Source: Bacillota bacterium
GTDB lineage: Bacteria > Bacillota > SHA-98 > UBA4971
Direction: 5' to 3'
Length of the DNA stretch: 64,000 nt
Assembly (NCBI GenBank): GCA_012842395.1
Contig: DUSX01000009.1
Span: 186,001-250,000 of the forward strand
Of the stretch, positions 17,487 to 25,784 are shown piece after piece. The notes below the pieces were generated by a model. The model was not told where the DNA came from. It saw only the letters and a program-made list of their open reading frames with translations, and ran no database searches. The position numbers and the translations under genes are program-made. Position 1 is the stretch's first letter, and each line of letters opens with the position of its first letter.

Positions 17487-18692
17487 ATGGGTTTGAACAA
17501 GCGGTACAACGGCTACAAGGCGTACCAGTACCTCGAACCTGGGGTGGACTACAGAGACTTCGTCCTGTGTAAGGAGATCGGGCGCGTCCCGGAGTACCTC
17601 GTTCCTCTCACTCCTGAGCAGGAGAGGCGCGTGGAGGAGATAGCGCGTGACTCAATCATCATATCCCTTCACGATCACCCCGTGGCCTTCCCAGAAGACC
17701 TTGAGCGTGACCTCTTCGAGTACGCCCGTGAGGGCAGGGAGCGGACAGCGTACGAGGGGCTGTCCCAGTCCTATCTTGACTGCGTGTTCGATAACATGAT
17801 GGACGGGACATGCACCATCACCTCCAAAGCCGGTTGGAAGTGGCGCGACGTGCTTTACGACCTCGGGATGAGGCTCTCCGACATCGCTCACCAGGACTTC
17901 ATCATCCGCTGCGAGCGGGTGGATGACATCTACCGCGCGCACGCCGAGGGCAAGATCGCGCTGGTGCCCGCCATCGAGGGCGCGGCGATGCTTGAGAACG
18001 AGGTCGACCGGGTGGACATCCTCTACGGGTTCGGCGTCCGGCTCATGGGGATCACGTACAGCGAGTCGAATGCGCTGGGCTCCGGGCTGCGCGAGGACAA
18101 CGACGGCGGCCTGACCCAGTTCGGGCGGCAAGTGGTCGAGAGGATGAACAAGATCGGCATGGCCATCGACTGCTCCCACTGCGGCGTGAAGACCACTCTG
18201 GACGTCATCAAGACGAGCAAGAAGCCCATATTCCTCACGCACGTGGGCGCGCGGGCGTTGTGGGAGAGCAAGAGGCTGTTCCCCGACGACGTGCTGAAGG
18301 CCTGTGCTGACAAGGGAGGCGTCATCGGCATCGAGGCGGCGCCCCATACGACGCTCACGGAGAAGAACAGGACGCACACCATCGAGTCGTACATGGAGCA
18401 CTTCGAATACGTGAAAGACCTCGTTGGCATCGACCACGTGGCGTTTGGGCCGGACACTTTGTACGGCGACCATGTAGGCCTGCATCACGCCTATGCAGCC
18501 CACCTCTCAACCAAGGGCACACAGGGCGTGAAGCACTTTGACGAGGTGGAGTACGTGAAGGGCATGGAGAACCCCACCGAGGCTTCGAAGAACCCCTTGC
18601 GCTGGCTCGTTAAGCACGACTACTCCACCGAGGACATTCAGAAAGTGCTCGGGCTGAACATCCTGCGCGTCTTGAAGGAAGTGTGGTACTAG
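17487..18692 (+). CDS. Membrane-dipeptidase family (M19) hydrolase
   Basis: A 401-residue M19 (renal dipeptidase-like) metallopeptidase. Metal-binding features in order: SLHDHP, PAIEGAAML (bridging Glu), DCSHCG, LTHVGARALW and GPDTLYGDH. The classical first motif is HxD; here it reads HDH. Family members split dipeptides, including L-D dipeptides, without strict stereochemistry at the C-terminal residue. The ATG at 17487 follows AAGGAGGA with 7-nt spacing. As the last gene of the operon it probably splits imported or deacylated dipeptides. Confidence 0.87.
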   Translation: MGLNKRYNGYKAYQYLEPGVDYRDFVLCKEIGRVPEYLVPLTPEQERRVEEIARDSIIISLHDHPVAFPEDLERDLFEYAREGRERTAYEGLSQSYLDCVFDNMMDGTCTITSKAGWKWRDVLYDLGMRLSDIAHQDFIIRCERVDDIYRAHAEGKIALVPAIEGAAMLENEVDRVDILYGFGVRLMGITYSESNALGSGLREDNDGGLTQFGRQVVERMNKIGMAIDCSHCGVKTTLDVIKTSKKPIFLTHVGARALWESKRLFPDDVLKACADKGGVIGIEAAPHTTLTEKNRTHTIESYMEHFEYVKDLVGIDHVAFGPDTLYGDHVGLHHAYAAHLSTKGTQGVKHFDEVEYVKGMENPTEASKNPLRWLVKHDYSTEDIQKVLGLNILRVLKEVWY

Positions 18693-18815
18693 ACCCAGTG
18701 ACTGGGCCTGATGGGCGAGCCCAACGAACGGCTGATCGGCTGATCCTGGTGGGCGGGCCCGATAGCCATGTCCGTTCAGTAGGCCGCACCCAGGGGTGCG
18801 ACCTGCGGGCCGCAA

Positions 18816-18873
18816 GCACACACCCGGTGCCAGCGCGCCTCGCCAACGCGGGCAGCGGCCACCGGGTGTGTGC
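18816..18873. terminator. 14-bp inverted repeat between convergent genes
   Basis: GCACACACCCGGTG (18816-18829) pairs with CACCGGGTGTGTGC (18860-18873) across 30 nt, between the end of the M19 gene (+) and mcrC (-). There is no T-tract; likely a bidirectional 3' end structure. Confidence 0.45.
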
Positions 18874-18968
18874 CGTAATCCGGGGCGAGCTGCGCCGATC
18901 ATGACCGTGTGAGAGGAGTATCCGGAACATCGCCAAGGGTTCCTTGCTTTCTACTATGTCAGCGACAA

Positions 18969-20183
18969 TCATCCTGATCCATCCTTGACCCACGAGAGAA
19001 GCTGTGTGAGAAAACCTTCGCCTGATTCTCTCATATCTTCGCCTTCGAGAGCGAATGCCATCGACTTGACCCGCTTGTTCTGAATCGAGTCCTCGAAAGG
19101 CTTGATGGAAGCCGTGGGGTAGACCAGGACCGCGCGGTCGCACTCTCTTGCCAATTCGTAGGTAAATAGCTGCGCTATGTCCTGAGTCGACGGGGTGTCA
19201 GAAACCTTGTACTTGGTGTCCAGGATGCAGCAAACGCCTCCACGCTCAAGGTCGTATAGCACGAGGTCCATTCTAAAGACCAGCTCGCCGGAAGTACCTA
19301 CAACCACTTGTTCCTGGGGCTGGACCTTGAACTCAGGAGGCAGGCGCGCTTTCAGCCAATTGGCCACGAAAAGCTCGAACAACCTCGGCATGTTGATGAG
19401 GAATGGGAGCATCTGGTACTCCGCTCCCGCGAGGGCGCTGGGGCCGCTGTGATCAAGGAAAAACCTGCACAGCGAGTGAAGAGGTTGGTAGTCCTGGTTG
19501 AGCCGATTGTACGTTCGTCCGATGCAGTCTCGTCCCTTAAAGGGCTGGAGACCTACAGATGCGCGGATCCTTCGATAGGCTATGCGGCAGATCCTGGCAA
19601 CCTCCTCTGAGCACAGCTGGTTACGGGCTATGAGATGGAGTGACCACGCAAGGATCCTGTTATCTTCGATATCGGCCAGGTGATCCTGAAACTCACAATC
19701 AAACGCGATCGACCAGGGTCTTGTCACGTGTCTCGCGAGGTCTATGCGTCCCCTCAGGTATTTCAGAACCTCATGCTCGTCCCGGTACGATCGGTAAAGG
19801 CCTTTCCTTTCGCGGTTCAGGATTCTGAGGGCGAGAGTCTTTGCCAGAGAATTGTAGAACTCCTGTAAAGTACGGCAATGGACGGTGTTTTCGAGAAAGC
19901 GAAGACCCTTGAGGTCGTATGCGTATTCGAGCATGTAGAAGAGGTTTGCCACGGGCACCTTCGGGACAAGATGGATGCCCAGATCGCTCGTCAGGGGGAT
20001 GAAACCTACCCATCCTTGGGAGGTCAAGCGCCACCGGTTGTCAGTCTTCGGTGTCGGGAAATCCACATTCACCTGAGTCCCATAGTGCCGCCAAAGAGAC
20101 TCTCCCTCAGAGAAGGACATCTCGTCATAGTCTAGCTCTCGAGGAACATACTCCTTCAATTCAATCCATCTCACCGGCCTCAC
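18969..20183 (-). CDS. mcrC: McrC-family subunit of McrBC restriction system
   Basis: A 404-residue protein. The N-terminal half carries the McrC segment LVPKVPVANLFYMLEYAYDL. The C-terminal half has a PD-(D/E)XK nuclease core visible as RMDLVLYD...CILDTKYK. It partners with the McrB motor to cut DNA with modified cytosines. Its ATG overlaps the mcrB stop by 4 nt (ATGA), as usual for this pair. Base composition is lower in GC than the flanks, as in mcrB. Confidence 0.87.
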   Translation of the reverse strand: MRPVRWIELKEYVPRELDYDEMSFSEGESLWRHYGTQVNVDFPTPKTDNRWRLTSQGWVGFIPLTSDLGIHLVPKVPVANLFYMLEYAYDLKGLRFLENTVHCRTLQEFYNSLAKTLALRILNRERKGLYRSYRDEHEVLKYLRGRIDLARHVTRPWSIAFDCEFQDHLADIEDNRILAWSLHLIARNQLCSEEVARICRIAYRRIRASVGLQPFKGRDCIGRTYNRLNQDYQPLHSLCRFFLDHSGPSALAGAEYQMLPFLINMPRLFELFVANWLKARLPPEFKVQPQEQVVVGTSGELVFRMDLVLYDLERGGVCCILDTKYKVSDTPSTQDIAQLFTYELARECDRAVLVYPTASIKPFEDSIQNKRVKSMAFALEGEDMRESGEGFLTQLLSWVKDGSG

Positions 20184-22945
20184 GGAAAGATCTCGCCTTT
20201 CACCTTCGTCCAGCGAAATTCATTGACTATACTAGGCTGGTCGAAGAAATACTCTTCGAGGTACGGCTCGATTTCCATCTGCCAGATGCTTTGCAAATCC
20301 GAGTGCAGGTCGAGATTCTCCCCCATGAAGAAGGAGATGCCAACCTCGAAGTTGGGATCACCGATTTGCGCGTTTAGCCTTGAAAGGACCCGGATGAGGT
20401 TCTCTATGGGGAACCCTGTCCGGGCATGGTGCCTCCGTAGAATCTCGAGCTTTGGGCGCAACTGGATGAAAGCAAAGCGCCGTCTGAGGGCGTGGTCCAC
20501 CAACGCGATGGAACGGTCAGCTGTGTTCATTGTCCCGATGATCCGCACATTGGCCGGAATACTGAATAGCCGGCCGTCCCCGGCAAGTGGAATCTCGCGG
20601 TCACGGTATTCGAGCAGATACATTAATTCGCCAAACACTCGAGAGAGATTCGCCCTATTGATCTCATCGATTACAAGGACGCAACGGCCGGTCCGACGCC
20701 TGGCCCGGGTGCAGAACTGCAGGAACCGCCCTGGTTCCATGGGGTAGGAAAGCCTTCCGTCTTGCAGAGTCTTCACCCTTATCCCCTGGATGAAGTCTTC
20801 GTATGTGTAGGCAGGGTGGAACTGAACGATCTCGGTAAACCCATCGCTGCCTCCAATGAGATGTCTGGCCAGTCTCGTGGCAATGAATGTCTTTCCGGTG
20901 CCGGGCGGCCCGTAGAAGACTGCCTGACCCTTCCTATCGATTGCCCGCACCCACCTTGCGAGCTCTTCCTCGGCAAAACCGGTTTCCGCTGACATTTGAG
21001 TGAGGGAGTATTCCGGGTTCGTGGAGGCTGTCTGGGATCTGCCGGGCAGAGCTACGCCGCTCGCGAGTCTCAACATCTCCTCATATTGCTCAGTGGTTAC
21101 GGGGCGGACTGGTTCTTCGGAGTCGATCGGCAGTTCTCTTAGCACAGGGTTCTCCACCACTTGATCCCGGGATATGGGCTTATCGGCGAGAAGGAGGTCC
21201 ACTGACACCTCGCATCCTACCGTCTCTTCGAACGTCTCTTCGAATGTGCCATCGGGGCGCACGTGACAACCGGAGACTTCTTCATCGGCATAACCGAGGT
21301 AAGGGTCTGAAGAGACCGTGATCAAGGCATAGCATCCTCCTCCGGCGCCCTTGACCCAGAGGATGGCCTTGTCTCCTTTTCTTATGTCTTCCTCACGCGC
21401 CATGATGGGCATGGTCTTCAGTTTTCCATCACGCAATGAGTCGATCACCTTGTGCAGGCTTGGGTCGACCTGGAATACCCAGTAGTTAGGCGACAACGGT
21501 GGAGGTGGGTTCTGGAGGCCGTCCTTCAGAATCCTGACACGGTAAACGGGATTCAGGGCCGCTTGGTGCAAGGCTCTAACGTGGAATCTCTTGTACGGGG
21601 AGAACTGATAGGAGGAAAACCGACGGAGCAGGCTGGGCAATGCCTCCTCAATACCGCGAACCAGCTGGTCTCCCAATTCCTGTGCTTCTTCGGTTGAGAT
21701 AGCGTAGCAATTGAGCTTCGGTTCATCGTCCTTCTGTTTGAAGGTGAATATCTCTTTTCGGTGGATCAAGGATGTTGCCGTGTTCTCAAGGAGGAGCACC
21801 TCGAACCTCTTTGGCTCGTAGGCGGGAGCGTTGAACCCGAGGACGAGCCAGTTGCAGAAGATCAAATGAAGCGCCTTACCGCCTCGGGCAAGCGATATGA
21901 CCAGCCTGGGATCATCGGTACTACCCAAACCGAGACCTTTTATGACGCGACTCATGACTTCGAACGCCCAGAGTGCCTCTTCCCGGTCAGCGAAAATGGT
22001 TGAGAATGGGTCGCTCATGCCATTTTCAGGTCCTTCAGGCTCCCTCTGTTCTTTCCTCCATTGTCTCTCGAGTTCCGGAGAATAGAAATCCACAACGGAA
22101 CCTGGGTGTTGCGATTGCAGCCTTTCTCGGACCTTCAGGAGCAAGTGATCGAGTACTATCGGCGAGTGTCCCTCCGCTGAAAGCTCCTTCTCGGTAGCCT
22201 CGACTTCAGAAGAGGTCAAGAACGTGCTGGCGATCTGTGTCTTGTGCCTCGTGCTTATCACGCTTTCGAACACATCCGGAAAGAGCAAGTGTAAAAGGGC
22301 GTGACGCATTTCATACGCTCGGTCGACCGGTCTGAAGCTGTACAGGCACTCATCAAGGAACCGGGCCGTATCCCATGGATCGGCCAAAACGCCCTGCGCG
22401 GCCTTCTCCTTCAGATGCAGCGCGAACCGGACTAGCAACCATAGTTCCATGTACTTTGCATGATACCGAAGCGTCGTGTGGGTGAGTCCCTGCCCAAAGG
22501 CTTGGACTATCCTCTCGTTCAATTCGGGTGGCTCGGGACCCCCGATTTCATGGACCCGTTCGAGAAATGACATCTTCGTGTTTGTGGTCATCGTCATCGA
22601 AGGTAGAGAGTACACCACAAGAGCATCTGACAGTATCATGAAGCATTCCGCAGGTAGACCCTGGAATTGCTGTTTGAGTTTGCTCCAAAAGTCGAGGCCG
22701 GTCGTCGTGTCTGGGGCGTCAAGGAAATGAGTCTGTATAAGCTTAAGGTTGTCGATAGTCCATACACTAGGACGGTCCCACAAAAGGCTGCCGTCTTGCT
22801 CGAGGCATCGGATACGGAACTCATTTGCCACCTCGTAGACCAGAGAACATCCTTCGCGCCTAGCCAAGATTGATCGCCTCGTTTCTAGATACAGCGTTTT
22901 ACAGATTAACAGTCCCACCAGTGGGGCGCCAAGTCTGTTGGCCAT
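20180..22945 (-). CDS. mcrB: McrB-like AAA+ GTPase with EVE domain
   Basis: A 921-residue protein. C-terminal McrB AAA+ motor (about 655-921): Walker A GPPGTGKTFIA near residue 680, Walker B LVIDEINRAN, and the McrB sensor phrase GTMNTADRSIALVDHALRRR. Ahead of it lies an EVE/PUA-like domain (about 485-610, starting NYWVFQVDP), a fold that reads modified bases, and ahead of that a segment resembling the MrcB N-terminal/DUF3578 domain (about 310-445). The first 300 residues are not recognised. McrB in E. coli has 459 residues, so this is a large multi-sensor version. The ATG at 22945 follows AGGAGA. It recognises modified DNA and drives McrC cleavage using GTP. Confidence 0.85.
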   Translation of the reverse strand: MANRLGAPLVGLLICKTLYLETRRSILARREGCSLVYEVANEFRIRCLEQDGSLLWDRPSVWTIDNLKLIQTHFLDAPDTTTGLDFWSKLKQQFQGLPAECFMILSDALVVYSLPSMTMTTNTKMSFLERVHEIGGPEPPELNERIVQAFGQGLTHTTLRYHAKYMELWLLVRFALHLKEKAAQGVLADPWDTARFLDECLYSFRPVDRAYEMRHALLHLLFPDVFESVISTRHKTQIASTFLTSSEVEATEKELSAEGHSPIVLDHLLLKVRERLQSQHPGSVVDFYSPELERQWRKEQREPEGPENGMSDPFSTIFADREEALWAFEVMSRVIKGLGLGSTDDPRLVISLARGGKALHLIFCNWLVLGFNAPAYEPKRFEVLLLENTATSLIHRKEIFTFKQKDDEPKLNCYAISTEEAQELGDQLVRGIEEALPSLLRRFSSYQFSPYKRFHVRALHQAALNPVYRVRILKDGLQNPPPPLSPNYWVFQVDPSLHKVIDSLRDGKLKTMPIMAREEDIRKGDKAILWVKGAGGGCYALITVSSDPYLGYADEEVSGCHVRPDGTFEETFEETVGCEVSVDLLLADKPISRDQVVENPVLRELPIDSEEPVRPVTTEQYEEMLRLASGVALPGRSQTASTNPEYSLTQMSAETGFAEEELARWVRAIDRKGQAVFYGPPGTGKTFIATRLARHLIGGSDGFTEIVQFHPAYTYEDFIQGIRVKTLQDGRLSYPMEPGRFLQFCTRARRRTGRCVLVIDEINRANLSRVFGELMYLLEYRDREIPLAGDGRLFSIPANVRIIGTMNTADRSIALVDHALRRRFAFIQLRPKLEILRRHHARTGFPIENLIRVLSRLNAQIGDPNFEVGISFFMGENLDLHSDLQSIWQMEIEPYLEEYFFDQPSIVNEFRWTKVKGEIFP

Positions 22946-23286
22946 GCTCGTCTCCTAGGCACAAACGGGACTACACAACGGCCCGTTCTACACCGGTCGG
23001 CCTCTTTCCTTCTGACCGCGGGATAGCGACTAAAGGAGCTCGCCTCCATATCCTTTATCGCAGTGCGTTATCCCTTTGGTTCCGCTGGCTCCTAGCTCCA
23101 CGGACGCCCCCTGGTTCCGTACGCCTGCGCTGGGGGCCTAATCCCATTGGAGGTGAAGGAGGAACCCCTCAGCCGACCGCCCAACGTAACACAACCGCAG
23201 AGCAGACCGACGACGACCGTGAAGGCCTGTGAAGGCTGCTTCAAAGGCGGCCTGCGTCGTAGCTGTCAAAACGTGCTGGTCGCCTC
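22946..23286. other. Intergenic region, divergent
   Basis: About 340 bp between the divergent mcrB and abrB-like genes. No recognisable protein or RNA. It should hold the mcrB promoter, but no clear -35/-10 pair is visible on the minus strand. Confidence 0.35.
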
Positions 23287-23335
23287 TTGTCATGTTCCTA
23301 AGTACGTGCTATCATACTGCTCGTGTATATATGAT
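23287..23335 (+). promoter_or_regulatory. Promoter with overlapping inverted repeat for the abrB-like gene
   Basis: TTGTCA (23287-23292), 17-bp spacer, TATCAT (23310-23315). The -10 overlaps an inverted repeat ATCATA ... TATGAT (23311-23335), a position suited to repression, perhaps by the AbrB-like product itself. Confidence 0.65.
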
Positions 23336-23417
23336 CGAGGCCGCACACGACTGTGTGGCCGTGCGGAGAGAGCCAGTTGGGCAATGCAATCAACACTCGG
23401 GGAGGGGAAAGCAGGTC

Positions 23418-23762
23418 ATGGCAAAGCACGAGCCAGTATTCTACGGCGCTGTAACCGTGGGCGAACGCGGGCAGGTGGTCATCCCCCAACAGGCCAGAGA
23501 GGCCCATGGGATCAAGCCCGGTGACAAGATGTTGGTGCTGGGCGGCGGCTTTGACGGCCATGGCCTGGTGATGATCAAGGCCGACGCGGTGAGCAGCCTC
23601 TTGGCGAAGCTGAGCGAGCGCGTGAACGTGCTCGAGAAGGTGTTTCGGATGTCGGCTGGGCACAATGATCAGGACCGCAAGCAGAATGGTGCTGGCAGCG
23701 CGCGCCTTACCGGTCCTCCTGAAAGAGAGTCTGGGGGAGCACCTGGGAGCGATCCTTACTGA
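23418..23762 (+). CDS. AbrB/SpoVT-type DNA-binding protein
   Basis: A 114-residue regulator. Residues about 8-45 (FYGAVTVGERGQVVIPQQA, then GIKPGDKMLVLG) are the swapped-hairpin AbrB/MazE/SpoVT domain. The middle is an amphipathic helix (LLAKLSERVNVLEKVFRM), probably for oligomerisation, and the last 35 residues are disordered. The ATG at 23418 follows GGGGAGGGG by about 10 nt. It lies 145 bp upstream of the ABC exporter pair and may control it, an arrangement common for single-domain regulators of multidrug exporters. Confidence 0.8.
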   Translation: MAKHEPVFYGAVTVGERGQVVIPQQAREAHGIKPGDKMLVLGGGFDGHGLVMIKADAVSSLLAKLSERVNVLEKVFRMSAGHNDQDRKQNGAGSARLTGPPERESGGAPGSDPY

Positions 23763-23907
23763 AGAGCGAAGAGGCCGCAAAGTCCGAAGAGGTCGCAAGG
23801 TGAGGGCCCGAGCCGCGACGATCGACCGAAGGCGCGAAGCCGCGGGGTCGAGGGCGCGAAACCGCGAAATGAAGCCGCAGTGAAGCTGCGAAGAGGCACG
23901 GTGGGTT

Positions 23908-25635
23908 ATGTTCAAGCTGTTTAGATTCCTAAAGCCGTATCGGATCGAGATCACGCTCGTGCTCGGTCTCGTGTTCCTTCAAACGCTTTCTGAGCTGTAC
24001 CTTCCGACGTTGATGTCGGATATCGTGAACACCGGGATCATGAGGGGCGACGTCGCCTACATTTGGAGGGTGGGCAGGCTAATGCTTCTCGTCGCCTTAG
24101 GTGGGACGGCCTGTTCCATTTGTGCGGCCTTCCTGTCCGCCCGCACGGCGATGGGTTTCGGCAAGATACTGCGGGCCAGGATCTTCGAGCATGTGGAGAA
24201 GTTCTCGCTTCGTGAGTTCGACAAGATCGGCACGCCGTCGCTTATTACCAGGAACACCAATGACGTCACCCAGCTGCAGATGGTCATCATGGTCATGATG
24301 CGGATGATGATCAGCGCGCCCATCATGTGTGTGGGCGGCATCATCATGGCATTGTCGAAGGACAGGGGGCTGACGTGGATCCTGGCGGTGGTCCTGCCCA
24401 TAATCGCGGCCATAGTTGTTTTCGTCGCACGTAAAGGACTTCCGCTCTTCAGGATGATCCAGAAGAAGATCGACCGCATAAACCTGATCGTGCGCGAAAA
24501 CCTCGAGGGCATCAGGGTGATCCGTGCCTTCAACCGCACAGACTACGAGAGGGCTCGGTTCCATGAGGCTAACCTCGACCTAACCGAGACATCCATCAGG
24601 GTCAACAGGCTGATGGCCCTTATGATGCCCCTCATGATGCTCATCATGAACTCCACCATCGTCGCGATCATCTGGTTCGGTGCCATCCGCGTAGACCGCG
24701 GGACTCTCGAGGTCGGCAACATGATGGCGTTCTTCCAGTACGCCATGCAGATCATGATGTCCCTCCTGATGGCGTCGATGCTGTTCATAATGATCCCCCG
24801 GGCTCAAGCCTCGGCCGACAGGATCAACGAGGTGCTAGCAATCCAGCCCGAGATCAACGATCCGCCGTCACCCAGAAAGACGAACGGCATGAGAGGGCAT
24901 CTCGAGTTCCGGGACGTGACGTTCAACTACCCCGGAGCGGAGGAACCGGTGCTCAAGAACGTTTCGTTCTGCGCCCGTCCCGGCGAAGTGGTAGCGATCA
25001 TCGGCGGCACCGGCTCGGGCAAGTCGACGCTCGTAAACCTCATTCCCAGGTTCTACGACGTTACTGAGGGCAGCGTGCTCATAGACGGGGTGGACGTGCG
25101 CGAGATGACCCAGGAGGAGCTGAGGGCGAAGATCGGTTTCGTGCCCCAGAAGGCCGTGCTCTTCTCGGGCACGGTTGCCGACAACATCAGGTACGGGAAG
25201 GAAGACGCTACTGACGAGGAAGTAAGGCGCGCGGCCGAAGTCGCCCAGGCTTTGGAATTCATCTCCGACATGAAGGACGGGTTCGATTCGGAGGTGGCCC
25301 AGGGCGGCACCAATCTTTCCGGCGGGCAGAGGCAGAGGCTGGCGATAGCCCGCGCGCTCGTGAGAAGGCCGGAGATCTACGTGTTCGACGACAGTTTCTC
25401 GGCGCTTGATTTCAAGACCGATGCCAGGTTGCGGGCCGCGCTGAAGAAGGAGACTGCGGGCAGCACGGTCTTGATCGTAGCCCAGCGAGTCAGCACGGTC
25501 ATGGACGCCGACCGGATAGTGGTCTTGGACCGGGGCAGGGTCGTCGGAATCGGCACTCATAGGGACCTGCTCAAGACTTGCGACGTTTACCGCGAGATCG
25601 TCTCGTCACAGCTTCCCGAGGAACAGACCGCGTGA
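23908..25635 (+). CDS. ABC multidrug exporter half-transporter with degenerate site (BmrC/YheI-like)
   Basis: A 575-residue half-transporter: six-helix membrane domain (1-320) plus ATPase domain. Walker A GGTGSGKST, signature LSGGQRQR, Walker B YVFDDSFSALD. The catalytic Glu after Walker B is replaced by Asp, the hallmark of the degenerate nucleotide site in heterodimeric type IV exporters. It pairs with the next gene product. A repetitive GCGAAG-rich stretch (23765-23895) precedes it and the ribosome binding site is weak. Confidence 0.9.
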   Translation: MFKLFRFLKPYRIEITLVLGLVFLQTLSELYLPTLMSDIVNTGIMRGDVAYIWRVGRLMLLVALGGTACSICAAFLSARTAMGFGKILRARIFEHVEKFSLREFDKIGTPSLITRNTNDVTQLQMVIMVMMRMMISAPIMCVGGIIMALSKDRGLTWILAVVLPIIAAIVVFVARKGLPLFRMIQKKIDRINLIVRENLEGIRVIRAFNRTDYERARFHEANLDLTETSIRVNRLMALMMPLMMLIMNSTIVAIIWFGAIRVDRGTLEVGNMMAFFQYAMQIMMSLLMASMLFIMIPRAQASADRINEVLAIQPEINDPPSPRKTNGMRGHLEFRDVTFNYPGAEEPVLKNVSFCARPGEVVAIIGGTGSGKSTLVNLIPRFYDVTEGSVLIDGVDVREMTQEELRAKIGFVPQKAVLFSGTVADNIRYGKEDATDEEVRRAAEVAQALEFISDMKDGFDSEVAQGGTNLSGGQRQRLAIARALVRRPEIYVFDDSFSALDFKTDARLRAALKKETAGSTVLIVAQRVSTVMDADRIVVLDRGRVVGIGTHRDLLKTCDVYREIVSSQLPEEQTA

Positions 25636-25784
25636 GGGCGATAGGATGGGCCCGGCGGTTGCGGCCGGCGCTGCGGCCCGCGCCGGCGTGCTGGGGCGGG
25701 GGGCGGGCGCCGCGCCGGGGCGCGAGAGGCTGGCGCGGCTCGCACGGGCGCATGAGTGGGAGGCACATCGTGAGAAGGGATATC

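Noticed and set aside
25578-25784. Long N-terminal extension of the second exporter subunit overlapping the first
   Set aside because: The reading is Arg/Gly/Pro-rich without similarity, and internal ATGs with ribosome binding sites give the normal family length.
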